The notes: generated from the letters alone by a model not told the origin. A stretch of DNA of 57,606 bases from Nostoc sp. 'Peltigera membranacea cyanobiont' 210A (GCF_002246015.1 NZ_NOLJ01000015.1:59725-117330); one strand, 5' to 3'. Numbered from the stretch's first letter, positions 44,809 through 54,747 are shown. Numbers and translations: made by a program.

Positions 44809-47019
44809 ATGCCAATGACATCTCTATTACAGCGACTAAGTGCAGAACGAAATCGCAAATTCGTGGGACGTGGGCGGGAACTGGAGCTATTTCTTGATGC
44901 GATCGCATCAAGAGAATTACCTTTTCACATTTTGCACGTCTTTGGCCCTGGTGGTGTGGGCAAGACAACCCTCATGCAGCAGTTTTTGCGGTTTTGTGAA
45001 CGGTCAAAAATATCAACTATCTACGTAGAAGGACGTAATATAGAAGCTGCGCCCGAATCTTTTGTTAGCACATTGCATTCGTTGATGGGATTGAATGAAT
45101 CAGATTCTCCTTTGCATCTGCTAGCCCAAAGAGAAGAACGGAATGTAATTTTAATTGATACCTATGAAGCTATTATCCAGCTAGATGAATGGTTGCGAGA
45201 AGTATTCTTACCCCATTTGTCTGTTAATACCTTAATTGTGATTGCTGGACGCAATCCCCCCTCATCTGGTTGGTATAGCGATCCAGGTTGGCAAGCTTTG
45301 ATGCACACCTTGCCTTTACGCAACCTGACCCCAGAAGAAAGTCAAACTTATCTCACCACACAAGATATTCCCACCACACAACACCAGGCGATTCTAAATT
45401 TTACCCACGGACATCCTCTAGCATTATCTTTGGTTGCTGAAATGTTTGCTCAGGGAAAAGAAATCTCTTTTCAAGCAGAATCTGCTCCCAATATTGTTAA
45501 AACACTGTTGTCAAGATTCATAAAAGAAGTACCAACACCCCTACACCGTATCGCTTTAGAAGCTTGTGCGGTGATCCGACTGACTACCGAAGCCGCACTA
45601 AATCAAATATTGGCTGTGCCTCAAAATACTTTGGCTGGTGAAGCTCATTCTTTAGGGGAAATACTTGATGTTCACGATTTATTTGAGTGGTTGCGCGGAC
45701 TGTCGTTTATCGAATCAGGGCAATTGGGTTTATTTCCCCACGATTTAGCACGCGAAGTTTTAATTGCTGACTTGCGTTGGCGTAATTCGGAATTCTACAC
45801 TGAATTACACCACCGAGCGCGTCAATATTATACTAAACGACTAGAACAAACTCAAGGGCAAGAAAAGCATCGAGTGCTACTTGATTATATTTTTTTGCAT
45901 CGGGATAACTCGGCGATTCGATCCTGTTTCACCTGGGGTGAGCAAAGTAGTTTATTGACAGACTCACTACGGGAAAGTGACAAAACCGCACTGCTGCGGA
46001 TGGTGGCAGAATACGAAGGCGAAGAATCAGCAAAAATAGCAGATCACTGGTTGAAGCGCCAACCGCAGAATGTAGTAGTATTTCGTGACTTGCACTCCGA
46101 ACCTGCGGGATTTGCCATGATGGTGGCATTGCATACAGCGACTATTGAAGATTTGAGTGCAGATCCAGGCGCTCTTGCATCTTGGCAATATCTCCAAACC
46201 CATGCACCATTACGCCCTAGCGAAGGCGCAACTATTTTCCGCTTCTGGATGGCGCGGGACACCTATCAAGCTGTTTCCCCCACCCAAAGTCTAATTTTCA
46301 TTAATTTTGTCCAGTATTTTCAGAAAACAGCGGGGTTAGCATACACCTTTCTACCTTGTGCCCAAGCAGATAATTGGACAGCAATGTTGAACTACTTCGA
46401 CTTAACACGACTTTCTGAAACTGATTTTACAGTTGGGGGAAGACACTATGGTGTTTATGGGCATGACTGGCGAATTGTGTCGCCTGCCGCATGGAAGGAA
46501 ATTTTGGCACGAAAAGAGGTTACAACTGACGGAGAATCTGTAGACAATACTCCAATCGGTGAACCTCTGTTAGTTCTTAGTCAGCCAGAATTTGTGGAGG
46601 CAGTGCAGAATGCGTTACGTAACTTTAGTTGTCCCGATGCATTACAGAATAATCCCTTAGTGCGATCGCGAAGCGTGTACGAAGTACTCTCGCGCAGCGT
46701 GGAAGAACAAATTTTCACAAAAACAAGTATGAGCGGGAGTCCAAAAGACATGCAACTCTCCGAGCAGCCGGATTATGGGCATCTACGCGAACGAATTAAC
46801 GTTTTACAAAATCTGGTGAAACAAGCAGTTGAATCCTTACAATCATCCCCGCGTGATGAAAAACTCTACCGCGCTGTTTATCGAACTTATTTAAATCCCG
46901 CCCCCACGCAAGAACAAGCAGCTGAGTTACTAGATTTGCCTTTCAGTACCTATCGCCGCCATCTCAAAGCTGGGATGACGAGAGTTACAGATATTTTATG
47001 GCAAAGAGAAATTAGCTAA
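44809..47019 (+). CDS. P-loop signalling ATPase (STAND-like) with C-terminal HTH
   Basis: 736 aa. FVGRGRELELFLDAI and Walker A GPGGVGKTTL (about residues 46-55) begin an AAA/STAND-type ATPase. The Walker B-like VILIDTYEAI and the sensor region LIVIAGRNPP follow, then a winged-helix part (LSRFIKEVPTPLHRIALEACAVI). The middle is unassigned. The C-terminus (LNPAPTQEQAAELLDLPFSTYRRHLKAGMTR) is a helix-turn-helix, so it may bind DNA in response to a signal. Start codon 44809 follows AAGGAAGG. It stands alone. The segment around 46664-46702 resembles palindromic repeat sequence. Confidence 0.8.
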   Translation: MPMTSLLQRLSAERNRKFVGRGRELELFLDAIASRELPFHILHVFGPGGVGKTTLMQQFLRFCERSKISTIYVEGRNIEAAPESFVSTLHSLMGLNESDSPLHLLAQREERNVILIDTYEAIIQLDEWLREVFLPHLSVNTLIVIAGRNPPSSGWYSDPGWQALMHTLPLRNLTPEESQTYLTTQDIPTTQHQAILNFTHGHPLALSLVAEMFAQGKEISFQAESAPNIVKTLLSRFIKEVPTPLHRIALEACAVIRLTTEAALNQILAVPQNTLAGEAHSLGEILDVHDLFEWLRGLSFIESGQLGLFPHDLAREVLIADLRWRNSEFYTELHHRARQYYTKRLEQTQGQEKHRVLLDYIFLHRDNSAIRSCFTWGEQSSLLTDSLRESDKTALLRMVAEYEGEESAKIADHWLKRQPQNVVVFRDLHSEPAGFAMMVALHTATIEDLSADPGALASWQYLQTHAPLRPSEGATIFRFWMARDTYQAVSPTQSLIFINFVQYFQKTAGLAYTFLPCAQADNWTAMLNYFDLTRLSETDFTVGGRHYGVYGHDWRIVSPAAWKEILARKEVTTDGESVDNTPIGEPLLVLSQPEFVEAVQNALRNFSCPDALQNNPLVRSRSVYEVLSRSVEEQIFTKTSMSGSPKDMQLSEQPDYGHLRERINVLQNLVKQAVESLQSSPRDEKLYRAVYRTYLNPAPTQEQAAELLDLPFSTYRRHLKAGMTRVTDILWQREIS

Positions 47020-47451
47020 TCAGCGAAAACTATGAGTGCGGAGTGCGAAATGATTTCGTCAGGGAGAATTTCAAAGACTCAAATTCAGCCAAAAAAGTTT
47101 TTCAGCCTGTGACAAGCTAATTTCAAAGTAGCCTATTATGCACAAAGCAGTTATTAAAGAAATGAAGATAAATCGTTTCATATTTTCCTCAAAATCAGAT
47201 TTTCTGACAGACTCATCATATACAACTAGCAATTAATTAGATAGATTACGACTATCCTTAGTTATTGCTACTTTTGGGAGTTTATATTCAGCCCATAACG
47301 GGTGATTGCCCGTTAAGTTAATACCAATTATTCATTAAGATGCACTTAATATTTATTCCAAGAACCGCAAAGTACGCAAATAAATTAGTTATTAAATGCA
47401 AGTTTACAGAGAATTGGTATAAGTAATGAATCTGGGTGATTCATTTGGAGT
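47020..47451. other. Spacer, nothing recognised
   Basis: 432 bp between convergent genes. AT-rich, no clear repeat or terminator. Confidence 0.5.
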
Positions 47452-48222
47452 TTAGTTGACAGATGTTAGCTTTTTTAGTTTGCGCTTTAGTATTAAGGTG
47501 CTACCAAGAATCCCAAAGACTATGGTGCTGGCGATTGAAGAAGGTTCGGGGACAAGTGTAATATTGCCAGGGCCTGTAATGGTATTGGTAAAAGTACCAA
47601 AACTGTTATTGCTATTGTCAAATCCAGTAGTGACTAAGAAATATTGATTATTGGCAGTTAAGCTTAAGCCACTAAAACCAGATGTGCCTTCATCTGGGAA
47701 AGGATCATTTCCACTGAGTAAATCAACTAATGGGGTAGTTGGGTTGAAGCTGTTTTGGTACAAGAACTGGATGCCCAGGAAGTTTTGAGAACCTACAACA
47801 TCATACAAGCCAGTAGTATCAACTAAGAAAGGCTGGCTGTAATAAGGAACGGCGATGCCATTACTAGAAAGAAATGTGGGTGGGTTTGTACCACCTTCAA
47901 ACCCTTCCGTTTGAGGACGGTTAAAAGTTGGTGCGTTTGTTGTGTCACCAGAATATGAAATGGTGGATGCCTCAGATGGCAAAATAACACTTACAGATAG
48001 ACCGATTGCAGCAGAGGCAATAGGGATTAAGCGTCTTAGCGATTTTTGCCAAAAATTAAATGAACGCTTACTTAAGCTCTTAAGCTTGGCTGTTTGTGAA
48101 AACTTGCTAGAGCGATGAGATAGATTGTTTTCTGAGACGATGGATTCTTTAATTGCTTGTGACATATAGTTGTTCAGGGTTGTTTTTACAAAACTGAGTG
48201 CTTTGTATGATTGCACTTTCAT
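47452..48222 (-). CDS. PEP-CTERM sorting-signal protein
   Basis: 256 aa. The C-terminus has the exosortase sorting signal: VPEPSSIASTIVFGILGSTL followed by basic ILKRKLKK. An export signal sits after an unusually long N-terminal extension (hydrophobic core LIPIASAAIGLSVSVILPSEA, about residues 63-83). The ATG follows the stop of the nickel-transporter gene directly (TAGATG), so they are coupled, though ATG 48165 is an alternative. The mature part is Ser/Thr/Asn-rich, like secreted cyanobacterial PEP-CTERM proteins of unknown role. Confidence 0.85.
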   Translation of the reverse strand: MKVQSYKALSFVKTTLNNYMSQAIKESIVSENNLSHRSSKFSQTAKLKSLSKRSFNFWQKSLRRLIPIASAAIGLSVSVILPSEASTISYSGDTTNAPTFNRPQTEGFEGGTNPPTFLSSNGIAVPYYSQPFLVDTTGLYDVVGSQNFLGIQFLYQNSFNPTTPLVDLLSGNDPFPDEGTSGFSGLSLTANNQYFLVTTGFDNSNNSFGTFTNTITGPGNITLVPEPSSIASTIVFGILGSTLILKRKLKKLTSVN

Positions 48223-49710
48223 CTAGTTCCAGGGATGAGCGAGCAAAGCCTGTGAAGTAATACCTAAGCCAATTAGGGTGATACATAAGGCACTTGCTAC
48301 GGGTAACATCTTGATCCTGGGGATCTGGAGTGGCAAATGCTCAAACCGATTTTTGGCGTAGACTAGCATTAAGCCGATTCCAGTTAGTACTGCTGCTAGA
48401 CCTAAGCTAAAGGCAGATACTAGCGCTAATCCAAAGCCAACTCGTCCCATTGCGATCGCACTCAGCAACACTACTAAGGCTGAAGGACAAGGTAACAAGC
48501 CGCCCGATATTCCCAGCGCTAATAGGCTAGACCACTTCATGGAAGTTAGATCACCGTCAGGCAAATGTGAATGCTCATGATGTACATGGTTGTGATGATG
48601 ATGCAAGCCGTGGCTGTGTTGATGACTGTGTACATGGTCATGTGAATGAGATACCTGAGTCTTTTGCAATCGACTGATAAACAAATTCAGACCAATTACA
48701 GTTACCAGCACACCAGAGACTACACTTAACCAAGGGTACAATTGCTCTGTCAAGATAAACTGGGATGTGCCAAGAGTGACCAGACCGAGAGCAAATATAC
48801 CAGCAGTATGGGTAATCGTCATAATCAGCCCCAGGAATAGGGCGTGTTGGGCATTACTGCGGGAACCCACCAAATAAGCACCAACTATCGTTTTTCCATG
48901 ACCAGGGGACAGGGCGTGTAAACCACCCCATAAAAAGGCGATCGCTAGAGCTATTACAATAGTCAGGAAGTTATGATTTTCCTGGGTAATTAGACTAGTA
49001 AAGACATCGTTACTTCTTCCTGTCAAAGCATTATCTAAACGGCTGAATGATTTAACAGACGGTGGAGACGCTTGTTCACTCGATGTCAGAGACGGATTGA
49101 GTTTAAAGTCAATCCGACGCTGGTCGAGAGGACTGCTGAGTAACTCAGTGGGGTAATCTCTCAAGCGGTTGGTGATACTCAAAGAAGTAAAATCACCTTG
49201 AATGGGAACACCATTTGTAGCGACAGTAATTTCACGCCAACCTAAGCGCTGTGGATAAAATTGATCTTCAAACTCGATTAATTGATTCGCGCCTACTAAC
49301 TCTCTTGTCCCCTGAAAGTTACAACTCAGCCGCAGTGTAGATAATCCTCCGACACCTGGAGGAAATTCGACTGTTGATTTGATCAAAGAAAGTGCTAAAG
49401 GCTGTTTATTGATCAACAGTTCTAGGTGTGAGTTGACTTCTTGGCATTTTTGGTTAGGGTATTGAACCGTCTCTATAGGTTCAGCTTTGCGATCGCGATT
49501 GGTATCTAAGTGATTAATCTCCTGAAAAGCCGGAATCTCTGCCATGTCTAGAACATAATCAATTCCCACACCATCTGGTGCTACTTGCACTCCTGCGTAG
49601 TGATTGATGGTGAAATTGCCTAAAGGATGAGCATCTGCCCTCGGCATCCAAAATAAACATATTGCGATGATTGCAGTACTCCAAGTCAAGTAATGTAGCA
49701 GCTTTTTCAT
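48223..49710 (-). CDS. NicO/RcnA-type nickel-cobalt transporter with His-rich loop
   Basis: 495 aa. A signal peptide ending ADAHPLGNF is followed by an extracytoplasmic domain of about 210 residues. Then come six or so membrane helices with the family motifs WGGLHALSPGHGKTIVGAYLVG and MTITHTAGIFALGLVTL. A His-rich loop lies at about residues 353-383 (SHSHDHVHSHQHSHG), followed by SGGLLPCPSALVVLLSA. NicO proteins move Ni2+ or Co2+; RcnA exports, others import, and the direction is not decidable here. It overlaps the upstream TPR gene by 4 bp. Confidence 0.9.
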   Translation of the reverse strand: MKKLLHYLTWSTAIIAICLFWMPRADAHPLGNFTINHYAGVQVAPDGVGIDYVLDMAEIPAFQEINHLDTNRDRKAEPIETVQYPNQKCQEVNSHLELLINKQPLALSLIKSTVEFPPGVGGLSTLRLSCNFQGTRELVGANQLIEFEDQFYPQRLGWREITVATNGVPIQGDFTSLSITNRLRDYPTELLSSPLDQRRIDFKLNPSLTSSEQASPPSVKSFSRLDNALTGRSNDVFTSLITQENHNFLTIVIALAIAFLWGGLHALSPGHGKTIVGAYLVGSRSNAQHALFLGLIMTITHTAGIFALGLVTLGTSQFILTEQLYPWLSVVSGVLVTVIGLNLFISRLQKTQVSHSHDHVHSHQHSHGLHHHHNHVHHEHSHLPDGDLTSMKWSSLLALGISGGLLPCPSALVVLLSAIAMGRVGFGLALVSAFSLGLAAVLTGIGLMLVYAKNRFEHLPLQIPRIKMLPVASALCITLIGLGITSQALLAHPWN

Positions 49711-51119
49711 AAAGAACTCCCTATAGCGTTAGCAGTGGGAAAAGAGACAGAGGGTACTAAGTTAGCCAAGACTTGACGAGCTTCATCAGCATACTTGTGA
49801 TGAAATTGAGGATTGAGGTTAACAGCTTGAGTTAATCGCTTTATTGCTTCCTCACGATTACCTAAGTGAAGTGCAATCATGCCAGCATGAAATTGCAGCA
49901 AAGCATCCTCGGTTCCGAAGCGAGTTGCCCGTTGTGCTGCCCTTTGCGCTTCTTGCCATTCCCCATTAGCCGCAGCTGCCCAAGCCAAAGTATCCTCTGC
50001 ATATACATCGTCTCGCACTGCTACTTCACTACGGGCAATCTCTAGCGCCTCTGTTAAATGAATTCCATGTTCGGTGTAGTAAACTGCCAAAGCGCGATCG
50101 TAGATTCCTTTAACCTTGCTCAGGTAAGCTACTACTGCGATTAAATCTTCAGTTTCAGCTGCGCCTTTTTGATCTCCCAGAGCTAGTAGAGCATCAGCCT
50201 TATACCCCAGCGTTTCTACCAACGGCATCAGTTCTATACCCTGGTTTGCGATATTTAGAACATCCTGCCAGCGATGCTGTGCCGCATAGAGGCGGGCCAG
50301 CCCTGTAAACGCAGCTAGATGCCGTGGGAAGAGGTCAAAGCTCTCCCGATATCGCTGCTCAGACAGGGCAAAATCTCCGGCTGCAAAAGCCAGATCCCCA
50401 GTCCGCACATGAAACCAAGCACGGGTTTCTGCGCTCGTCGTGTAGAAAGAGTCCATCTCCTGCATAGCCTCATCTAGCAGTTGCCGTGCCGAGGCTAGAT
50501 TGCCAGTTAACTCTAAGTAACGGGCGACAACCGCGTTATGACCAGAGTTTGATTCTTCCTCAGCAAGGTTCTGCAATAGATGATGAGTTGCTTCATAGTC
50601 GCCCAACTCCATCTGAATCGATGCCCTCAGCGAGACAATATTGGGATTATCAACAGATGAATTATTTAACACATCTAAAGCTTCTCGAAATTGGTGTTGA
50701 GATAGTAAAGCTGATGCTAAGAGCATGGAAGAAACCTCATTATGGCGCGGCTGTAGTGCCAGGGATCTACGTGCCGCTTGTTCTGCTCGTAACACATCGT
50801 CTATATCTCCAATTTCTCGAAAGCGTCTCAAGTATTGATCGGCTAACAGACGTAAAAATATTGAGGAATCGGGAGATTGAGCAACTTTCTGCTCATAGAC
50901 GCTGATAATGTGCGATCGCTGTAAATAATCGGGGAATACTAAATCTGACTGCTGAACTGGTAATATCTGCCTAGAATTAACAGTCAGCAGTTGCACGGTA
51001 GAGGAATATGTGTCTACTAATCCATTGGTGTAGTCTAAACTTAGCGCTTGTGTATCACAGGGTCTTAGTAAAACCAGTAGGCTAGTCAGCACTAACACCC
51101 ATAGTATTCGTAGATGCAT
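49707..51119 (-). CDS. TPR-repeat protein, exported
   Basis: 470 aa. The signal peptide is MHLRILWVLVLTSLLVLL (a Cys follows in RPCDT, but it is not a standard lipobox). Residues about 80-450 are tetratricopeptide repeats, for example RQLLDEAMQEMDSFYTTS, DFALSEQRYRESFDLFPR and GNREEAIKRLTQAVNLNPQF. It probably scaffolds a complex with its neighbours. It lies 5 bp after the DUF4331 gene and overlaps the transporter gene by ATGA. Confidence 0.88.
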   Translation of the reverse strand: MHLRILWVLVLTSLLVLLRPCDTQALSLDYTNGLVDTYSSTVQLLTVNSRQILPVQQSDLVFPDYLQRSHIISVYEQKVAQSPDSSIFLRLLADQYLRRFREIGDIDDVLRAEQAARRSLALQPRHNEVSSMLLASALLSQHQFREALDVLNNSSVDNPNIVSLRASIQMELGDYEATHHLLQNLAEEESNSGHNAVVARYLELTGNLASARQLLDEAMQEMDSFYTTSAETRAWFHVRTGDLAFAAGDFALSEQRYRESFDLFPRHLAAFTGLARLYAAQHRWQDVLNIANQGIELMPLVETLGYKADALLALGDQKGAAETEDLIAVVAYLSKVKGIYDRALAVYYTEHGIHLTEALEIARSEVAVRDDVYAEDTLAWAAAANGEWQEAQRAAQRATRFGTEDALLQFHAGMIALHLGNREEAIKRLTQAVNLNPQFHHKYADEARQVLANLVPSVSFPTANAIGSSL

Positions 51120-51124
51120 AAACC

Positions 51125-52399
51125 TTACAAAGGATTACCTAAATAAGGGAACTCAGAAAGAAAGTTAGCATTATTAGGCGCAACATTATCGCTAGTCAGC
51201 CCCGGAATTTGGCCTGTAGAAATGCCTGTAACTGCATCACCAAAGACAACAGATGCTGTTACATCGATTACGTCATCTTTTGGTCTTCTACCACCAAAAT
51301 TGTTGCCTAACTGAGTACCAAAATAACTACCGCTAGGTTTAGAAAGGTCAGCTTGGATCACATCAGGAATTGCTACTGAGATAACTGCATCAGCAATCCC
51401 TTTAGGTCTGCCGATCGCTTTCACAAAGGCTTGAATGAATTGGGATTGATTGCTAGCGTCTTTTGTTGGTGTCTGAAGATTACTATTATTATGAGCTTTA
51501 AAGTCCATAAAAAGTTCATTCAGGGCTGGAACTGCTAACCGCTCAATCTGAGCAAAATGCCCATTTCTGAGTCTAGGAGTTTTAACACTAGTTGTCATCC
51601 AAGCACCAATCTTACCTTTACCAAGCAGTTTCCTGGGTAGCTCGACAATAATTGAGTGGACATTGAATGGGGCTAGGGTGTCTTTTGCTTGTCCAGGTGA
51701 TCTAAAGGTAAGAACTGTGAAGGGAGGGCTAGGATTAGGCTGAAGGCTATAGTTCCGATCCGGGATGATTTTAAAGAACTGTTCCAAATCGAAAAAGAAC
51801 GGGTCTTTGCGTGTGCCAACAAAGAACTTCATGCCGTTATATGCGGCGAATGTTTGGTTGAGTTGCCCTGTCCAAGTTACTGGCAGCAAAGCTGACTCTG
51901 TTCCTACTGTGGTTGGACGACATGGGCCGCGGACTGTGACAGTTTGGTGTGAGCCTTTACCATTTATATTGAATTGGAGTACGACATCTTCAATACTGTC
52001 GCCAGTGTTATCAATCTTGAACTGATAAAGAACGTTTGGATCGAATGGTCTTTTTTCACCAGAAACGATCAGAGGGTCGAAGTCCATCACCAAGACAACA
52101 TTTTTGGAGTTTGTCGGACTCTCAAACACATACAAATCTGTGAGATCCGCAGCAGTCAGCTTAGTAGCTAGAAAAGTTGTGTCTTGGTGGTCTGAAGCCA
52201 AAGCTTTAGGGGTTGCATAGGTTAGGACTATGAGCAAAATAGCGACAAATGCCACTAGGGGACGAAAAAAATGAGTCGCTTTAGTCCAATATAGCGATCG
52301 CTTGATGGAAAGAAATACCATATTTTGGACTGCTTTATCTATGAGTAACCTGCCTTCAGTTGCTATAAAAGACGTAATACTCCGAGCATTTATTCTCAT
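51125..52399 (-). CDS. DUF4331 family protein, exported
   Basis: 424 aa. The hydrophobic signal FFRPLVAFVAILLIVLTYA is followed by ASDHQDTTFLATKLTAADLTD and LYVFESPTNSKNVVLVMDFDP, the DUF4331 opening. It ends in VFGDAVTGISTGQIPG and FLSEFPYLGNPL, as the family does. The signal is preceded by about 45 residues, so the true start may be the internal ATG near 52322. It is the first gene of the four-gene operon. Function unknown. Confidence 0.88.
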   Translation of the reverse strand: MRINARSITSFIATEGRLLIDKAVQNMVFLSIKRSLYWTKATHFFRPLVAFVAILLIVLTYATPKALASDHQDTTFLATKLTAADLTDLYVFESPTNSKNVVLVMDFDPLIVSGEKRPFDPNVLYQFKIDNTGDSIEDVVLQFNINGKGSHQTVTVRGPCRPTTVGTESALLPVTWTGQLNQTFAAYNGMKFFVGTRKDPFFFDLEQFFKIIPDRNYSLQPNPSPPFTVLTFRSPGQAKDTLAPFNVHSIIVELPRKLLGKGKIGAWMTTSVKTPRLRNGHFAQIERLAVPALNELFMDFKAHNNSNLQTPTKDASNQSQFIQAFVKAIGRPKGIADAVISVAIPDVIQADLSKPSGSYFGTQLGNNFGGRRPKDDVIDVTASVVFGDAVTGISTGQIPGLTSDNVAPNNANFLSEFPYLGNPL

Positions 52400-52632
52400 A
52401 GTTGCCCTTCTTGAGGTGTTTAGCCTCTACTGATTGGTGTGGAAATAGCAAGTTGATTTGGATTTCAAAAAAGACTGCGGATATTACCGAAGCGCTTCAC
52501 AGCTTATTTGCTCTTACTACTCACTTTCCAGACCAAAACTTGCTCATTTCTTGCTCACCCTTGTCTATATTGATTTTCTGCTAAGGAATAAAAATTCCAT
52601 TCTGACTTTTTGATTACTTATGCTGATTTCCA

Positions 52633-52669
52633 TCAATAAAGCCCTCATAAAATCTCTGAGGGCATTGAT
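52633..52669 (-). terminator. Stem-loop between the DUF4331 operon and the SNase-like gene
   Basis: GCCCTCA/TGAGGGC (52641-52663) with outer ATCAAT/ATTGAT arms. On the minus strand it is followed by TTTATTG. It may end transcription coming from the SNase-like gene. Confidence 0.5.
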
Positions 52670-52818
52670 TAATATCTATGTTACTTATCAAGTGCGGAAA
52701 TGTCTTTTACCCTGCCTGTGCTTGACAATTTCTTTAGACTTGCGTTTTTCAATAGGCGTTTTAAAGTGACAATACTTTCTGGTATCTGGAAAAATCCCAG
52801 CCGAAGAACGTGGAGTAA

Positions 52819-52901
52819 TTAGGTTTTTAAGGTTTCAACCACCTTATCCACAAGTTTTATTGGATCAATTGGCTTGGTAATAAAAAGTTTAAACCCTGCT
52901 T
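52819..52901 (-). pseudogene. 3' remnant of a response-regulator receiver domain
   Basis: Right after the SNase-like stop codon an open stretch reads LLKAGFKLFITKPIDP then IKLVDKVVETLKT and stops. This is the C-terminal end of a CheY-like receiver domain, including the conserved KP dipeptide (Lys-cis-Pro). The rest of the gene is missing. A histidine kinase gene lies upstream on the same strand, so this was probably its partner. Confidence 0.7.
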
Positions 52902-53339
52902 TTAAAAGCTAGTGTTCATTGGCAATTTCGATTGTTGCCACAAACCCAAATGCTTATTTTTAGCATTAGCTTCTGCAATTAAAAATTTGGTTTTGCTCTC
53001 ATAGCAATTTTGTAAAGATTCTTGGTCAACGACGGCATTACCTGACTCTACCAAAAGTAGATTTACTGACCGATTATCTACAAACACTTCACCCGCTGGA
53101 CGACCATTTTTAAGTTGTTCTGTGCTTCTAATCACGACAGGAGTTTGAGGTGGTAATAGCTGTTTTAGCCTTTGTGTTGCTGCTAAACCATAGCGCTTGT
53201 CAGTTACCTCTGGTGCATTAATACACGCTAACTTGACTATAGTTGTTTGTCCTGCATTATCTTTAACCAAAATTGTGTTCCCATCTGTAACACCAACTAC
53301 TGTACCTAGCACCAACATTAGTTGAAGTAATTCCATCAT
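52902..53339 (-). CDS. Thermonuclease (SNase-like) domain protein
   Basis: 145 aa. Recognisable SNase-like OB-fold: VVGVTDGNTILVKD, then VKLACINAPEVTDKRYGLAATQRL, LKNGRPAGEVFVDNRSVNLLLVESG and a C-terminal EANAKNKHLGLW. The N-terminus is a hydrophobic signal-like stretch (LLQLMLVLGTVVG). The first active-site Arg of classical SNase (VRLIGIDTPE) is Lys here (VKLACINAPE), so activity may be reduced. The stop is followed at once by a response-regulator remnant. Confidence 0.82.
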   Translation of the reverse strand: MMELLQLMLVLGTVVGVTDGNTILVKDNAGQTTIVKLACINAPEVTDKRYGLAATQRLKQLLPPQTPVVIRSTEQLKNGRPAGEVFVDNRSVNLLLVESGNAVVDQESLQNCYESKTKFLIAEANAKNKHLGLWQQSKLPMNTSF

Positions 53340-53478
53340 ATATGTAATATTTTATGCACACATAGAATTTTATTTCAGTGCTGAGGTTGCTAGTGTGATT
53401 TAGCTCACAAGTTGCAAATCAAAATAAAAGTAATAAATATTATCATTGCAAAACCTGACATTTATATCAATCAAAACT

Positions 53479-54747
53479 TTATTTAATAACTACAGGTAAT
53501 TGAACACTCACAGTAGTTCCTGTCAAGAGGTCAGAAGAGATTAACAGTTCCCCATTATGAGCATTGACGATGCGTTTACTAATAGCAAGTCCTAGCCCAG
53601 TGCCACAAGGTTTTGTAGAGAAGAATGGCTGAAAAAGTTTGGTGATAACTTCCGATGGAATTGGCTCACCGCCATTATGGACATTAATGCAAACTTTATC
53701 TGTATGGGAACAATCTACTTTCAATTTAACAATATGTTCTGCTGCAACTGCTTCGCAAGCATTGCGAACAATGTTGATAAATACTTGTTTAAGTTTGTCC
53801 TTATCTCCCAAGATTTTTACCGTAGGCGATGCCGGAATAAATTCAATTTGTCGTTCTAGAGCTTCTGGCATTTCACTAATGCATACAAGCAACTCATGAA
53901 TAAATTCATTCACGTCCAATTCATAAAGTTGCAACACTTGAGGCTTGGCATAGAGCAAAATTTCACTTAATAGACGTTCTAAACGACTAGCTTCGCCCAG
54001 TGCCAACGCTAATCGTTCTTGAGCAGATTCAGTTAAAATGGTTTTTCGGAAATATTTCAATCCCATAATCATTGTAGTCAGGGGATTACGAATTTCATGC
54101 ACAATAATAGCGGCAAATTCACCAATTGCTGCTAGTCTTTCCTGCTCTAAAAGCTTGGCTTGGGCTGCTTCTAATTCTGCGGTGCGCTTTTCTACTTCAG
54201 CTTCTAGAATATGATTAAATTTGCACTGTTGTTGATAGAGATGATAGTTGTCAATTGCTGTTGCAGCTCGTTCAGCAAATAATTCCACAATTTGGATGTC
54301 TTCTTTTGTAAAATCACGTGCTAGATGGTTAAAAGAACAGATAGTACCAATCACTTCACTTTCAGCAGTCCGCAATGGTATCCCTAAATATGCACAATAA
54401 CCTTCTGGAGCCTGTCCATACTCTGGGTATTTTTGAACATCTTCTACTGCTAATGATTGACCCATTTTGATAACAGTACCAGTCAGTAAACCATGTAGTG
54501 AATAAACATGTTCGCCTTCGCCCATTTCAAGGCTACTGGCTAGAACAGTTTCAAACCCCTCTTGGCAAAAGGTAACAACTGTCCAATCAACTCCAATGAG
54601 TTCGCTGACTCCGCAAGCAATGTTGTGCAAATAGCTACCCAGTTCGCCAGTTCGATAGTTCAAAGAAGATAAACGTGCTATTATTTGCCGTTCACGATGC
54701 CAAGTTTGCTTGTGCAACAACATTTCGTCATCACTGGTTTTGCTCAT
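53479..54747 (-). CDS. GAF-domain sensor histidine kinase
   Basis: 422 aa. A GAF domain covers about residues 35-165 (YLHNIACGVSELIGVDWTVV, YCAYLGIPLRTAESEVIGTIC). A coiled coil (ILEAEVEKRTAELEAAQAKL) leads to the HisKA helix with H217 in IIVHEIRNPLTT. The HATPase domain has the N box NIVRNACEAV and G boxes VHNGGEP and GTGLGLAISKRIV. It is cytoplasmic, with no membrane helices. No intact response regulator adjoins it, only a remnant. Confidence 0.92.
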   Translation of the reverse strand: MSKTSDDEMLLHKQTWHRERQIIARLSSLNYRTGELGSYLHNIACGVSELIGVDWTVVTFCQEGFETVLASSLEMGEGEHVYSLHGLLTGTVIKMGQSLAVEDVQKYPEYGQAPEGYCAYLGIPLRTAESEVIGTICSFNHLARDFTKEDIQIVELFAERAATAIDNYHLYQQQCKFNHILEAEVEKRTAELEAAQAKLLEQERLAAIGEFAAIIVHEIRNPLTTMIMGLKYFRKTILTESAQERLALALGEASRLERLLSEILLYAKPQVLQLYELDVNEFIHELLVCISEMPEALERQIEFIPASPTVKILGDKDKLKQVFINIVRNACEAVAAEHIVKLKVDCSHTDKVCINVHNGGEPIPSEVITKLFQPFFSTKPCGTGLGLAISKRIVNAHNGELLISSDLLTGTTVSVQLPVVIK

